Assembly: GCF_003386095.1 (NCBI RefSeq)
Contig: NZ_QREG01000009.1
Location: 124,001-188,000 of the forward strand
Direction of reading: 5' to 3'
Source: Marinoscillum furvescens DSM 4134
GTDB taxonomy: Bacteria; Bacteroidota; Bacteroidia; Cytophagales; Cyclobacteriaceae
Length of the DNA stretch: 64,000 nt
A program made the translations under genes and the position numbers. The notes beneath the pieces are model-generated. The model worked only from the letters and a program-made list of their open reading frames with translations. It was not told the origin of the DNA and did no database searches. Shown here one piece after another: positions 55,830 through 64,000 of the stretch; position 1 is the first letter of the stretch, and every line of letters begins with the position of its first letter.

Positions 55830-57949
55830 TGGATGATCACGTTAAATTCTGCTCGACGGTTGATGGCATGCTCTACTTCGGCACATTTCACTCCGTCTAC
55901 ACAGCGATTGAGAATGCCCTGCTCACCATAGCCATTGATAAAAAATCTGGAGCCAGAGATACCCTGCTCCATGAAATAGCGAGCTACCTGTTGTGCCCTT
56001 TTGAAGGTCAGTTCGTTATTAAATTCGATCGAGCCACGGCTGTCAGAGAAGGTTTTGATCTCTACTTTCGTGCGTGGAGAGGCTTTGAGCACCCCTACAG
56101 CCGCATCGAGTTCCGATTTGTACTTTGTCATAAAGTCGGTTTCATCCAGCTCGAAATACACGTTTTTGATTTCGAAACTTTCGCCTACTTCGTAGCCCGA
56201 CTGGGTGAGGATCTCCATTGCCCGGTCTTTCAGCGAAAGTGATGGGTCTCCTACGGTTTTGTCTAATAGTATTTTTTCATCACCAGCCACGAGGTATTTG
56301 TAGTCTCCCAATTCACGGTATTCAAACACCTGATTGTCTACTGTAAGAATGAGCCGTTCGCGGTTATAGTATTTTTTAAAGGCCTCAAAATCCGTAGTAT
56401 CAGTAGGTGGCCCAGCGGCTACTTGTGCCGCGCGCTCGAGTAGTATGTCCAGCTCTTTTACGGCACCAGCATCTGCGCCGGTAGTTTCGAGGTGATAAGT
56501 ATGTGTCTCATAGCCCGGTTTGGCTATGGTAAATTCGTAAGATTCACCAGGGATTGCAGGCATAGTAAGTACACCATTTCGGGAGGTATATCGGCTCTCT
56601 ACCAGCGTGTCATTTTTCAGGACACTGATCAGGGCATCTCCTATGGGTTCCGCTGTGTTGGCATCTGCCACCAAAAACTCTACTGCTACCCAAATCACAC
56701 AGAATCTGTAGATATCATCATCCAGTCCTCCATTTTTGCGATTCGATGTGAAAAAGCCAGCACTTCCTGTAGCATCACTAATGTAGCCAAAGTCATCTTT
56801 GGAAGAATTGTAGGGATAGCCAAGATTGACAACCTCTAAATGCTCGTGGGAAAGATCAACTACAAAAAGGTCTCGTCCGCCAAGGCCACCATGACCGTCA
56901 GAGGCAAACACAAGCTCATCTTCATTCATCACAAATGGAAAAGACTCGCTGCCTTCAGAATTGATTTCAGGGCCCATATTCACTGGATTACTCCAGGTGG
57001 TTCCATCCCAGGTGGCCATATAGATATCCGCCGCCCCATAGCCGCCAGGCATGTTGGATGCAAAATAGAGTGTCTTATGGTCTGGACTGATGGCCGGGTG
57101 GGCTACCGAATATTTCTTTGGTGCCAAATCCAGTTTTTCTACGAAGGTGAAGGAAAAATCCTGGGGATTAAACTTGGCATGATATATCGCCAAATGTCCT
57201 CCTCCATCAGCTCCGTCGGACTCGTTTTGAGTGAAAATGAACTCGTCCTCACCCAAAAACACCAATGGCCCTTCGTGAAAAGTAGAGTTAATATCGGCGT
57301 GAAAGGGTACCGGATCACTCATAGTGCCGTCTTCATTTTCATGTGTGAGGTACAGGTCGTTATAGTCCTCTACTTGCCAGTTGAGTACGTTTTTAAACTT
57401 CTCTGTGTCTTTGCGTGAAGAAATAAAAACCAGTTTATCGCCAAAGTAGGCTGGCGACCAATCCGCCTCCTCAGTATTGATACGAATGGGCTGAAATGCT
57501 ACTGCCTGTGAATCCTGAAAATGAAAGTGGATGTTGTCCAGCGTGGCTATTTTTTTGCCTGAGCGCGAATCATGACTCGCCTCCTCGGCATACTTGTGAA
57601 ACCAGACTTTGGCTTCATCATATTTTTCATTGTTGGTGAGCGACTGGGCGTAATGCAAAAAGTAAATGGGGTCCGCCGAGTCATTGTCTTTCAACCCACG
57701 CAAATACCATTTTTCTGCATCCTTGTAGTGAAACGTATGCCGTGCACATTCAGCGATTTTCAAAGCCAAATCCTGACGTGTGGTGTCCTTTCGGTACACC
57801 TGACGAAAAAGTGGCTTTGCCTTATCATAGGCATAATCCTGAAAGTATTCGTTTGCACGATTTTCTTTGTCCGTCACTTGATCAAGCAGCTGTGCGGAGG
57901 CTACCGACGATAGCCAGATCATTGTCAATATGTAGATACTAATGCGCAT
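55826..57949 (-). CDS. TPR-PD40-carboxypeptidase-regulatory-OmpA protein (PorE-like)
   Basis: This 707-residue protein has a signal peptide (YILTMIWLSSVASAQ), TPR-like helices (about 25-130, ANEYFQDYAYDKAKPLFRQV), a PD40 propeller (about 150-410, DHKTLYFASNMPGGYGAADI), a carboxypeptidase-regulatory-like domain (about 425-495) and an OmpA C-terminal domain (about 590-705, FSDSRGSIEFNNELTFKRAQ). This domain order is that of PorE (PG1058) of type IX secretion, which holds PorP/SprF-type proteins at the peptidoglycan. A specialised copy serving the adjacent PorP/SprF-type protein is a likely role. It is coupled to both neighbours. Confidence 0.9.
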   Translation of the reverse strand: MRISIYILTMIWLSSVASAQLLDQVTDKENRANEYFQDYAYDKAKPLFRQVYRKDTTRQDLALKIAECARHTFHYKDAEKWYLRGLKDNDSADPIYFLHYAQSLTNNEKYDEAKVWFHKYAEEASHDSRSGKKIATLDNIHFHFQDSQAVAFQPIRINTEEADWSPAYFGDKLVFISSRKDTEKFKNVLNWQVEDYNDLYLTHENEDGTMSDPVPFHADINSTFHEGPLVFLGEDEFIFTQNESDGADGGGHLAIYHAKFNPQDFSFTFVEKLDLAPKKYSVAHPAISPDHKTLYFASNMPGGYGAADIYMATWDGTTWSNPVNMGPEINSEGSESFPFVMNEDELVFASDGHGGLGGRDLFVVDLSHEHLEVVNLGYPYNSSKDDFGYISDATGSAGFFTSNRKNGGLDDDIYRFCVIWVAVEFLVADANTAEPIGDALISVLKNDTLVESRYTSRNGVLTMPAIPGESYEFTIAKPGYETHTYHLETTGADAGAVKELDILLERAAQVAAGPPTDTTDFEAFKKYYNRERLILTVDNQVFEYRELGDYKYLVAGDEKILLDKTVGDPSLSLKDRAMEILTQSGYEVGESFEIKNVYFELDETDFMTKYKSELDAAVGVLKASPRTKVEIKTFSDSRGSIEFNNELTFKRAQQVARYFMEQGISGSRFFINGYGEQGILNRCVDGVKCAEVEHAINRRAEFNVIIQ

Positions 57950-57958
57950 TGACTCTGC

Positions 57959-58864
57959 TTAGAAATTTCTTGGGTTCATCAGACGCCTTGCGCCCCTGGT
58001 AAATCGATAATTGATGACCAGCTCATGACTACCAGCATTGGCGTTGTTGAGACCATTGGTACTGATATCATAGGCATATCCAAAACGAAAATGAGCCGAA
58101 AGTTGTAGCTCAAAGATGATATCTACAGACTCCTGATGGCGATAAGAAGCTCCTATCCAGACGATATCATTGAATAAAAAGCTAGAATTGATATCCAAAC
58201 CAAAACCGCTTCGATCTGCAGCACGCATCATGAGGTTAGGCTTCCATTTTACATTCCTGGATATGGGGAAAACAGCCCCTACTGTCAGGAAATAATGACG
58301 TACCTGCCCCGCAATGCGGTCTGAGTTTTCACTGTATTTATTGGTAAAAAGCTGAGGTACGCTGAGCCCCGCATAAAATTGCGGCAGATAGAAATACACC
58401 CCGACACCTGCGTTTGGTAAAAATGCGCTTTCGCCATTTCCATAAAATCTTTGATCGTCCTGATTGGTCAGTTGTACGTTGGACAGATCATTGTTGAACA
58501 TCGAAAAGCCGGCTTGTAGACCAAAAGAAAGGTGATAGTTGTGATGATCGATTTTGTAAGCATAGGAGCCAAAGAGCGTATGATCAGTGGTCACACCGAT
58601 CTGGTCTCGTACAAACAAGGCACCCACTGCGATGTGTTTTTGACGAATAGGACTATGAACTGCCAGCGTCTGGGTGCTCGGAGCACCGTCCATACCTACC
58701 CACTGATCACGGTGCATGGCCGTAACGCTTAGCGCCTCGTGGCTACCTGCGTAGGCAGGATTGATGGCCAGCCCATTGAACATGTATTGCGTAAACATGT
58801 ACTCTTGCTGCGCAGAGGCAGCAAGGCCAATGACTAATAGTATGATGGTGGTAAGTGTTTTCAT
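57959..58864 (-). CDS. PorP/SprF-family type IX secretion outer-membrane protein
   Basis: This 301-residue protein has a signal peptide (LTTIILLVIGLAASAQ) followed by the family hallmark QQEYMFTQYMFNGLAINPAYAGS, and then beta-barrel strands with a late SAHFRFGYAYDISTNGL. SprF/PorP proteins of Bacteroidota are needed for secretion or attachment of proteins with type B C-terminal domains, and SprF is encoded directly after sprB. The same arrangement holds here: the start codon overlaps the stop of the giant adhesin gene (ATGA). Confidence 0.95.
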   Translation of the reverse strand: MKTLTTIILLVIGLAASAQQEYMFTQYMFNGLAINPAYAGSHEALSVTAMHRDQWVGMDGAPSTQTLAVHSPIRQKHIAVGALFVRDQIGVTTDHTLFGSYAYKIDHHNYHLSFGLQAGFSMFNNDLSNVQLTNQDDQRFYGNGESAFLPNAGVGVYFYLPQFYAGLSVPQLFTNKYSENSDRIAGQVRHYFLTVGAVFPISRNVKWKPNLMMRAADRSGFGLDINSSFLFNDIVWIGASYRHQESVDIIFELQLSAHFRFGYAYDISTNGLNNANAGSHELVINYRFTRGARRLMNPRNF

Positions 58865-61800
58865 CGGCTTACAATTATGTATCCGTTTAGTTGTATACCT
58901 GCCGGGTTGTTTTCACCCTGGATGGTCACGATGTAGAAATACGTGCCGTCTGGCACTTCTTTGCTGAATCGGTTAAGTCCAGCCCATGCATTACTCGTAT
59001 TGTTATAGTTTGTAAACTCTTTTACCAGTGTACCCCAACGGTTGTAAATCTGTACCTTGTTGTTCGGGTAATCTTCGATTCCAGCCAGCTCCCATAGGTC
59101 GTTGATACCATCACCATTGGGGCTAAAGCCCTCTGCAGCGACGATTTGCTCACAAGCTTCATTGGCATCCAGATAGTTTGGAATACCGTCGGCATCACAG
59201 TCTTCTATCCCTTCTTCCAAATCCGACTTACCGTCTGCATCACTGTCCAAATCGAGGTAATCAGGTGTGCCGTCTGCATCTGTATCCACAGGGTTTACAG
59301 GATCAACTCCTGCTTCTATGGCGTCAGGAATCCCATCATTGTCAGCATCTGTGTCCTGGAAATCTGGAATTCCATCTTCATCTGTGTCAAAAGTACCTAT
59401 CTCTACTTCATCAGGGATTTGATCATCGTCAAAGTCCCCATATATCACGTTGACCGTAAGTAATCCCTCGGTACACAAACCTCCGGCATCACAGGTTTTG
59501 TAGTAGTGGTTGAAAGCTCCGGCTTGGTCGGAAGAGGAGAACACAATCGAACCGTCAGCATTTAATGCTAAAATTGTTCTGCCATTTGAAATGGTTTCTG
59601 CTTCTACTGTGAGCTCATCTCCATCAATATCCGTGTCGTTAGCCAATACATTAGCTTGAAGTTCTTCTCCAAAAAATACTTCAAATACGTCATCATTGGC
59701 TACTGGCTGATCATTGACCGGCAGTACTTCCATCTGTAATTCAAAAGGGGTAGTTTCTCCGCCGCTCCAGATAAGCGTGATGGCCACATTTAAAGGTCCA
59801 TTGTAGTTTGCTTTTGGGGTAAGGATGTTTTCGTCCAGGGTATAAAGCTCACCAGAAGCAAACGAAAGCTGCATTTCTGCTCTCGCGTTTTCGATCGTCA
59901 GATCGTCCAGAGTGATTTCGTAAGAAGTATCTTCGTCGAAAGCTATGGCACGTTGACCTGTGATGATTGGGTCATCCTGAGCACTCACCGCGATCAAAAA
60001 TTCGTAAATATTACTCTCCAGCTCACCATCATTTACCGAAACCTCTACTGGCAAGTTTCCAGCGTACTCGGCAGCTATACGAATCGATTGCTCTGTAACT
60101 ATGTAATGCTCGCCAGGATATATAGCCAATGAAAAATCAGTAGGGTAAGCATTGTCAGGATCTTCGACGATGAGTTCTTCTAATGATATGGTCACTGTCT
60201 CACCGGCTTGTGCGCTTTTGGCTTTCTGATCCGTAATAACCGGTGCATCATTTACTTCGCTTATGGAAATCTTAAATGTGGAAATGGTTGACGCGTCTTT
60301 GCCGCCATTGGTCGTACCTCCGTCATCAAAAAGTTGAACATCTACAGCAGCCACACCAAATGCTTGTGATTTGGTTTTAAAAGATAAATCTCCAGCAGAG
60401 TTGATGGCTGGCAGCTCGTCAAATAGCTCAGGTTTATCCACTGATAATTCAAAGGTTAGAACCTGTCCAGCCTCGTTGACAGCTCCCCAGCTCACCGAAG
60501 TAGCCCAAGCCCTAACGCTTTGATTACCAGTATTTTCTTCTATGTTTATATCAGCACCTGCCGTGAAAGTAGGCGCATCGTTCACAGCAATTACTTGCAG
60601 TGAAGCTTTAAATGGCTCCGAATCGGAAGTTCCATCATTTACCACCAGCTCTATTTCTAGTTCGCCGAAGAAATTTGAGTCTGGCGTGAGCGTTGCTCCT
60701 TGTGCCGTATAGTTAGCCCCTGAAAGCACACGGACACTCATTTCTGACAACTCAGAATCCGCATCTTCAATTTTAAGATCATCGATCTTGAAGAAAAACG
60801 ATATGTCCTCCAAGGTCTCCACAGCATTTATCGAAGTGATTACCGGTGCATCGTTCACTGCATTGATCGTGATGGTGAAGGTCTCCGTGGTGGAAAGGTT
60901 GTTAGCAGCTTGGCCATCATTTAAGGTTACACTCACGGTAGCCGAACCGTAGGCATTAGCTGCTGGTGTGAACATTAAAGCTCCATTCGCATCGATCGCA
61001 GGTTGACCACTGAATAAAGCGGCGCTATCATTCGACACTTCGAATGTCAAACTCTGCGACTCTCCCTCACCTGCAGAAATTGCTGTTGCCCAGTTCAAAA
61101 TTGTTTGCGCTCCTGCATCCTCATCAATTACCTGATCAGCACCTTTGGTAAAACTCGGAGCGTCATTGATCGCATTGATCGTGATCGTAAAGGTCTCCGT
61201 TGATGATAGGTTGTTAGTGGCTTGGCCATCGTTCAAGGTTACGCTCACGGTAGCTGAACCATATGCATTCGCTGCTGGCGTGTATGTCAAGGTTCCATTT
61301 GAAGCGATCGCTGGCTGTACGCTGAAAAGTGCTGAACTGTCGTTTGATACATCAAAAGTTACAGCCTCGGTTTCTCCTGGACCAGCACTGATAGCAGTTG
61401 CCCAATTCGATACGGTTTGTGCTCCGGCATCCTCATCAATTACCTGATCAGTACCCTTGGAAAAGCTAGGAGCGTCATTGACGCCATTGATCGTGATGGT
61501 AAAAGTCTCTGTTGATGACAAGTTGTTAGTAGCTTGGCCATCGTTCAAAGTCACACTAACGGTTGCTGAACCATAAGCATTCGCTGCTGGTGTGTAGGTC
61601 AACGTGCCATTTGCAGCAATCGCTGGCTGAATGCTAAATAGTGCGCTACTGTCATTTGATACATCAAAAGTCACTGCTTCAGTTTCACCAGGACCTGCGC
61701 TAATGGAGGTTGCCCAATTGGCAATACTCTGTGCTCCGGCATCCTCATCAATTTCCTGATCAGCACCTTTGGTAAAACTCGGAACATCATTGACTGCATT

Positions 61801-64000
61801 GATGGTGATGGTGAATGTCTCAGTTGTAGAGAGGTTGTTAGCAGCTTGGCCATCGTTCAAAGTCACACTAACAGTTGCTGAACCATAAGCATTCGCTGAA
61901 GGCGTGTAAGTCAAAGTGCCATTTGAATTGATCGATGGCTGTACGCTGAACAGTGCTGAACTGTCGTTGGTCACGTCAAAGCTCACAGATTCGGTTTCTC
62001 CTGGTCCAGCTGAAATTGCAGTTGCCCAGTTGCTAACTGAGATTGCGGTGGTGTCTTCGTTTACTACCTGATCAGCACCTTTCGTAAAGCTAGGAGCGTC
62101 ATTGACTGCATTGATCGTGATGGTGAAGGTCTCGGTGGTAGAGAGGTTGTTAGCAGCTTGGCCATCGTTCAAGATTACGCTCACCGTAGCTGAACCATAG
62201 GCATTAGCTGCTGGTGTGAACATTAAAGCTCCATTCGCATCGATCGCAGGTTGACCACTGAATAAAGCGGCGCTATCATTCGACACTTCGAATGTCAAAC
62301 TCTGCGACTCTCCCTCACCTGCAGAAATTGCTGTTGCCCAGTTCAAAATTGTTTGCGCTCCTGCATCCTCATCAATCACTTGATCAGTGCCTTTGGTAAA
62401 ACTCGGAACGTCATTGACTGCATTGATGGTGATGGTGAATGTCTCCGTTGCAGACAAGTTGTTGCTGGCTTGGCCATCATTCAAGGTTACACTCACGGTA
62501 GCCGAACCGTAGGCATTAGCTGCTGGTGTGAACATTAAAGCTCCATTCGCATCGATCGCAGGTTGACCACTGAATAAAGTGGCGCTATCATTCGACACTT
62601 CGAATGTCAAACTCTGCAACTCTCCCTCACCTGCAGAAATTGCTGTTGCCCAATTCAGAATTGTTTGTGCTCCGGCATCTTCATCAATCACTTGATCAGC
62701 ACCTTTAGAAAAACTCGGAGCGTCATTGATCGCATTGATCGTGATGGTGAATGTCTCTGTAGTAGAAAGGTTGTTTGTGGCCTGACCATCGTTCAAAGTC
62801 ACACTAACGGTAGCTGAACCATAAGCATTCGCTGCTGGCGTGTAAGTCAAGGTGCCATTCGCATCGATACTCGGCTGTACGCTGAATAGTGCTGAACTGT
62901 CGTTGGTTACATCGAAGGTTACAACTTCTGTCTCACCAGGACCTGCGCTGATGGATTTTGCCCAGTTGGTGATTGTAATGGCGGTGGTGTCTTCGTTTAC
63001 TACCTGATCAGCACCTTTCGTAAAGCTAGGAGCGTCATTGACGCCATTTATCGTGATGGTGAATGTCTCCGTTGATGATAGGTTGTTAGTCGCTTGTCCG
63101 TCATTCAAGGTCACACTAACAGTTGCTGAACCGTAAGCGTTGGCTGCTGGAGTGTAAGTCAAGGTGCCATTTGCAGAAATGCTTGGCTGTACGCTGAAAA
63201 GTGCTGAACTGTCGTTGGTCACGTCAAAGCTCACAGATTCGGTTTCACTTGGACCAGCAGAAATTGCTGTTGCCCAGTTCAAAATTATTTGCGCCCCTGC
63301 ATCCTCATCGATTGATTGATCACCGCCTTTAGTAAAACTCGGAGCGTCATTGACGCCATTGATGGTGATGGTAAAAGTCTCTGTTGATGAAAGGTTGTTT
63401 GTGGCCTGACCGTCATTTAAGGTTACGCTCACCGTAGCTGAACCGTAAGCATTCGCGGCTGGTGTGTAAGTCAAAGTGCCATTTGCGGCGATACTTGGCT
63501 GTACGCTGAATAGTGCCGAACTGTCGTTGGTTACATCGAAGATTACAACTTCTGTCTCACCAGGACCAGCACTGATGACAGTTGGCCAGTTGCTAACCGT
63601 GATAGCGGTGGTGTCTTCGTTAACTACCTGATCGGCTCCTTTGGTAAAACTCGGAGCGTCATTGATCGCATTGATCGTGATAGTGAATGTCTCAGTAGTA
63701 GAGAGGTTGTTAGCAGCTTGGCCATCGTTCAAAGTCACACTAACAGTTGCTGAACCGTAAGCGTTGGCTGCTGGCGTGTAAGTCAAGGTGCCATTTGAAG
63801 CGATCGCTGGCTGTACGCTGAATAATGCGCTACTGTCATTGGTCACGTTAAAGCTCACAGATTCGGTTTCACCCGAACCAGCAGAAATTGCTGTTGCCCA
63901 ATTCAGAATTGTTTGTGCTCCGGCATCCTCATCAATTACCTGATCAGCACCTTTCGTAAAGCTAGGAGCGTCATTGACTGCATTGATGGTGATCGTAAAG
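58861..64000 (-). CDS. Giant repeat adhesin with type B sorting domain, 5' end outside the window
   Basis: The frame is open across the window edge, giving about 1712 residues of a longer protein; internal methionines are not its start. From the N-terminal side it has ten or more near-identical 104-residue cadherin-like repeats (60849-64000; each with 'VNDAPSFTKGADQ', an acidic 'DEDAG' or 'NEDTT', and 'AYGSATVSVTLNDGQA'), then more diverged repeats (about 59450-60849). Thrombospondin type 3-like calcium repeats follow (about 59140-59450, DTDEDGIPDFQDTDADNDGI) and then a type B/CHU_C sorting domain (58864-59139, FSPNGDGINDLW, KVQIYNRWG, VPDGTYFY). This is a type IX-secreted, calcium-stabilised surface fibre of SprB type. 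Confidence 0.93.
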   Translation of the reverse strand, partial: FTITINAVNDAPSFTKGADQVIDEDAGAQTILNWATAISAGSGETESVSFNVTNDSSALFSVQPAIASNGTLTYTPAANAYGSATVSVTLNDGQAANNLSTTETFTITINAINDAPSFTKGADQVVNEDTTAITVSNWPTVISAGPGETEVVIFDVTNDSSALFSVQPSIAANGTLTYTPAANAYGSATVSVTLNDGQATNNLSSTETFTITINGVNDAPSFTKGGDQSIDEDAGAQIILNWATAISAGPSETESVSFDVTNDSSALFSVQPSISANGTLTYTPAANAYGSATVSVTLNDGQATNNLSSTETFTITINGVNDAPSFTKGADQVVNEDTTAITITNWAKSISAGPGETEVVTFDVTNDSSALFSVQPSIDANGTLTYTPAANAYGSATVSVTLNDGQATNNLSTTETFTITINAINDAPSFSKGADQVIDEDAGAQTILNWATAISAGEGELQSLTFEVSNDSATLFSGQPAIDANGALMFTPAANAYGSATVSVTLNDGQASNNLSATETFTITINAVNDVPSFTKGTDQVIDEDAGAQTILNWATAISAGEGESQSLTFEVSNDSAALFSGQPAIDANGALMFTPAANAYGSATVSVILNDGQAANNLSTTETFTITINAVNDAPSFTKGADQVVNEDTTAISVSNWATAISAGPGETESVSFDVTNDSSALFSVQPSINSNGTLTYTPSANAYGSATVSVTLNDGQAANNLSTTETFTITINAVNDVPSFTKGADQEIDEDAGAQSIANWATSISAGPGETEAVTFDVSNDSSALFSIQPAIAANGTLTYTPAANAYGSATVSVTLNDGQATNNLSSTETFTITINGVNDAPSFSKGTDQVIDEDAGAQTVSNWATAISAGPGETEAVTFDVSNDSSALFSVQPAIASNGTLTYTPAANAYGSATVSVTLNDGQATNNLSSTETFTITINAINDAPSFTKGADQVIDEDAGAQTILNWATAISAGEGESQSLTFEVSNDSAALFSGQPAIDANGALMFTPAANAYGSATVSVTLNDGQAANNLSTTETFTITINAVNDAPVITSINAVETLEDISFFFKIDDLKIEDADSELSEMSVRVLSGANYTAQGATLTPDSNFFGELEIELVVNDGTSDSEPFKASLQVIAVNDAPTFTAGADINIEENTGNQSVRAWATSVSWGAVNEAGQVLTFELSVDKPELFDELPAINSAGDLSFKTKSQAFGVAAVDVQLFDDGGTTNGGKDASTISTFKISISEVNDAPVITDQKAKSAQAGETVTISLEELIVEDPDNAYPTDFSLAIYPGEHYIVTEQSIRIAAEYAGNLPVEVSVNDGELESNIYEFLIAVSAQDDPIITGQRAIAFDEDTSYEITLDDLTIENARAEMQLSFASGELYTLDENILTPKANYNGPLNVAITLIWSGGETTPFELQMEVLPVNDQPVANDDVFEVFFGEELQANVLANDTDIDGDELTVEAETISNGRTILALNADGSIVFSSSDQAGAFNHYYKTCDAGGLCTEGLLTVNVIYGDFDDDQIPDEVEIGTFDTDEDGIPDFQDTDADNDGIPDAIEAGVDPVNPVDTDADGTPDYLDLDSDADGKSDLEEGIEDCDADGIPNYLDANEACEQIVAAEGFSPNGDGINDLWELAGIEDYPNNKVQIYNRWGTLVKEFTNYNNTSNAWAGLNRFSKEVPDGTYFYIVTIQGENNPAGIQLNGYIIVSR
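60849..64000 (-). repeat. Tandem array of exact 312-bp coding repeats
   Basis: The same codon position of each unit (in the VNDAP/VNDVP segment) falls at 60849, 61161, 61473, 61785, 62097, 62409, 62721, 63033, 63345, 63657 and 63969, always 312 bp apart. Ten full units are present and the array continues beyond 64000. Units come in at least two DNA types, one with 'VIDEDAGAQTILNWATAISA' and one with 'VVNEDTTAI'. No indels are seen between units. Confidence 0.95.

Noticed and set aside
58861-63858. An internal methionine at 63858 as the start of the adhesin
   Set aside because: The same frame continues without stop to base 64000 with more of the same repeat, so the methionine is internal and the gene is truncated by the window.
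60849-64000. Regularly spaced repeats as a CRISPR array
   Set aside because: The repeat period is 312 bp, there are no short direct repeats with unique spacers, and the whole region is one open reading frame for protein repeats.

Overview
The window is chromosomal DNA of a gliding, probably marine member of the Bacteroidota, most likely order Cytophagales. The signs are three gliding genes (gldB, gldD, gldE), a PorP/SprF-type protein, a giant secreted protein with a type B (gliding-motility-associated) C-terminal sorting domain, several OmpA proteins with PD40 propellers, and promoter boxes of the Bacteroidota type (TTTG then TAnnTTTG). No rRNA, tRNA, CRISPR array, insertion sequence or prophage was seen. 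Genes are tightly packed and no gene-free stretch exceeds 300 bases. At least five starts appear to be GTG or TTG.

Layout. 1-252 is the 3' end of an FeS photolyase. 253-5737 holds a lipoprotein, an aldehyde dehydrogenase, a secreted transglutaminase-like protein and a pair of OmpA proteins. 5812-15435 holds an M23 peptidase-like protein, dsbD, an M20 dipeptidase and a 1639-residue secreted protein of unknown function. 15465-20663 holds tpiA-prmA and a uvrA-hepT-mntA operon, in which a toxin-antitoxin pair is translationally coupled to the excision-repair gene. 20749-22365 holds an ECF sigma factor with a small presumed regulator, then nth. 22369-26799 is accessory: an NTF2-like lipoprotein, a cyclase-family hydrolase, a CPBP protease, an AraC-type regulator and a VWA protein.

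26882-38427 is a conserved Bacteroidota core: a glycosyltransferase, gldB, an outer-membrane barrel, RNase G, a 29-residue mS38-like ribosomal peptide, a TPR protein and HU. Diverging from these are mutY-ssb-gldE-gldD, then recG. 38439-50470 holds a DUF4139 protein, a small secreted protein, katG, YccF, an Hsp20-like protein, a LiaF-like protein, DUF427, two LolA-like proteins with an M1 peptidase, and HupE/UreJ; a DUF6702 protein diverges from HupE.

The last 13 kb (50970-64000) is one leftward operon and the most interesting part. It encodes, in order of transcription, a giant repeat adhesin exported by type IX secretion, its PorP/SprF partner, a TPR-PD40-OmpA protein (PorE-like), a PKD-OmpA protein, an unrecognised secreted protein, and a membrane-bound two-component-type propeller sensor that has lost its kinase. 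The adhesin carries an array of exactly 312-bp (104-residue) repeats, with at least ten units in the window and more beyond its edge. I infer that these genes make, secrete, anchor and possibly sense one surface structure.
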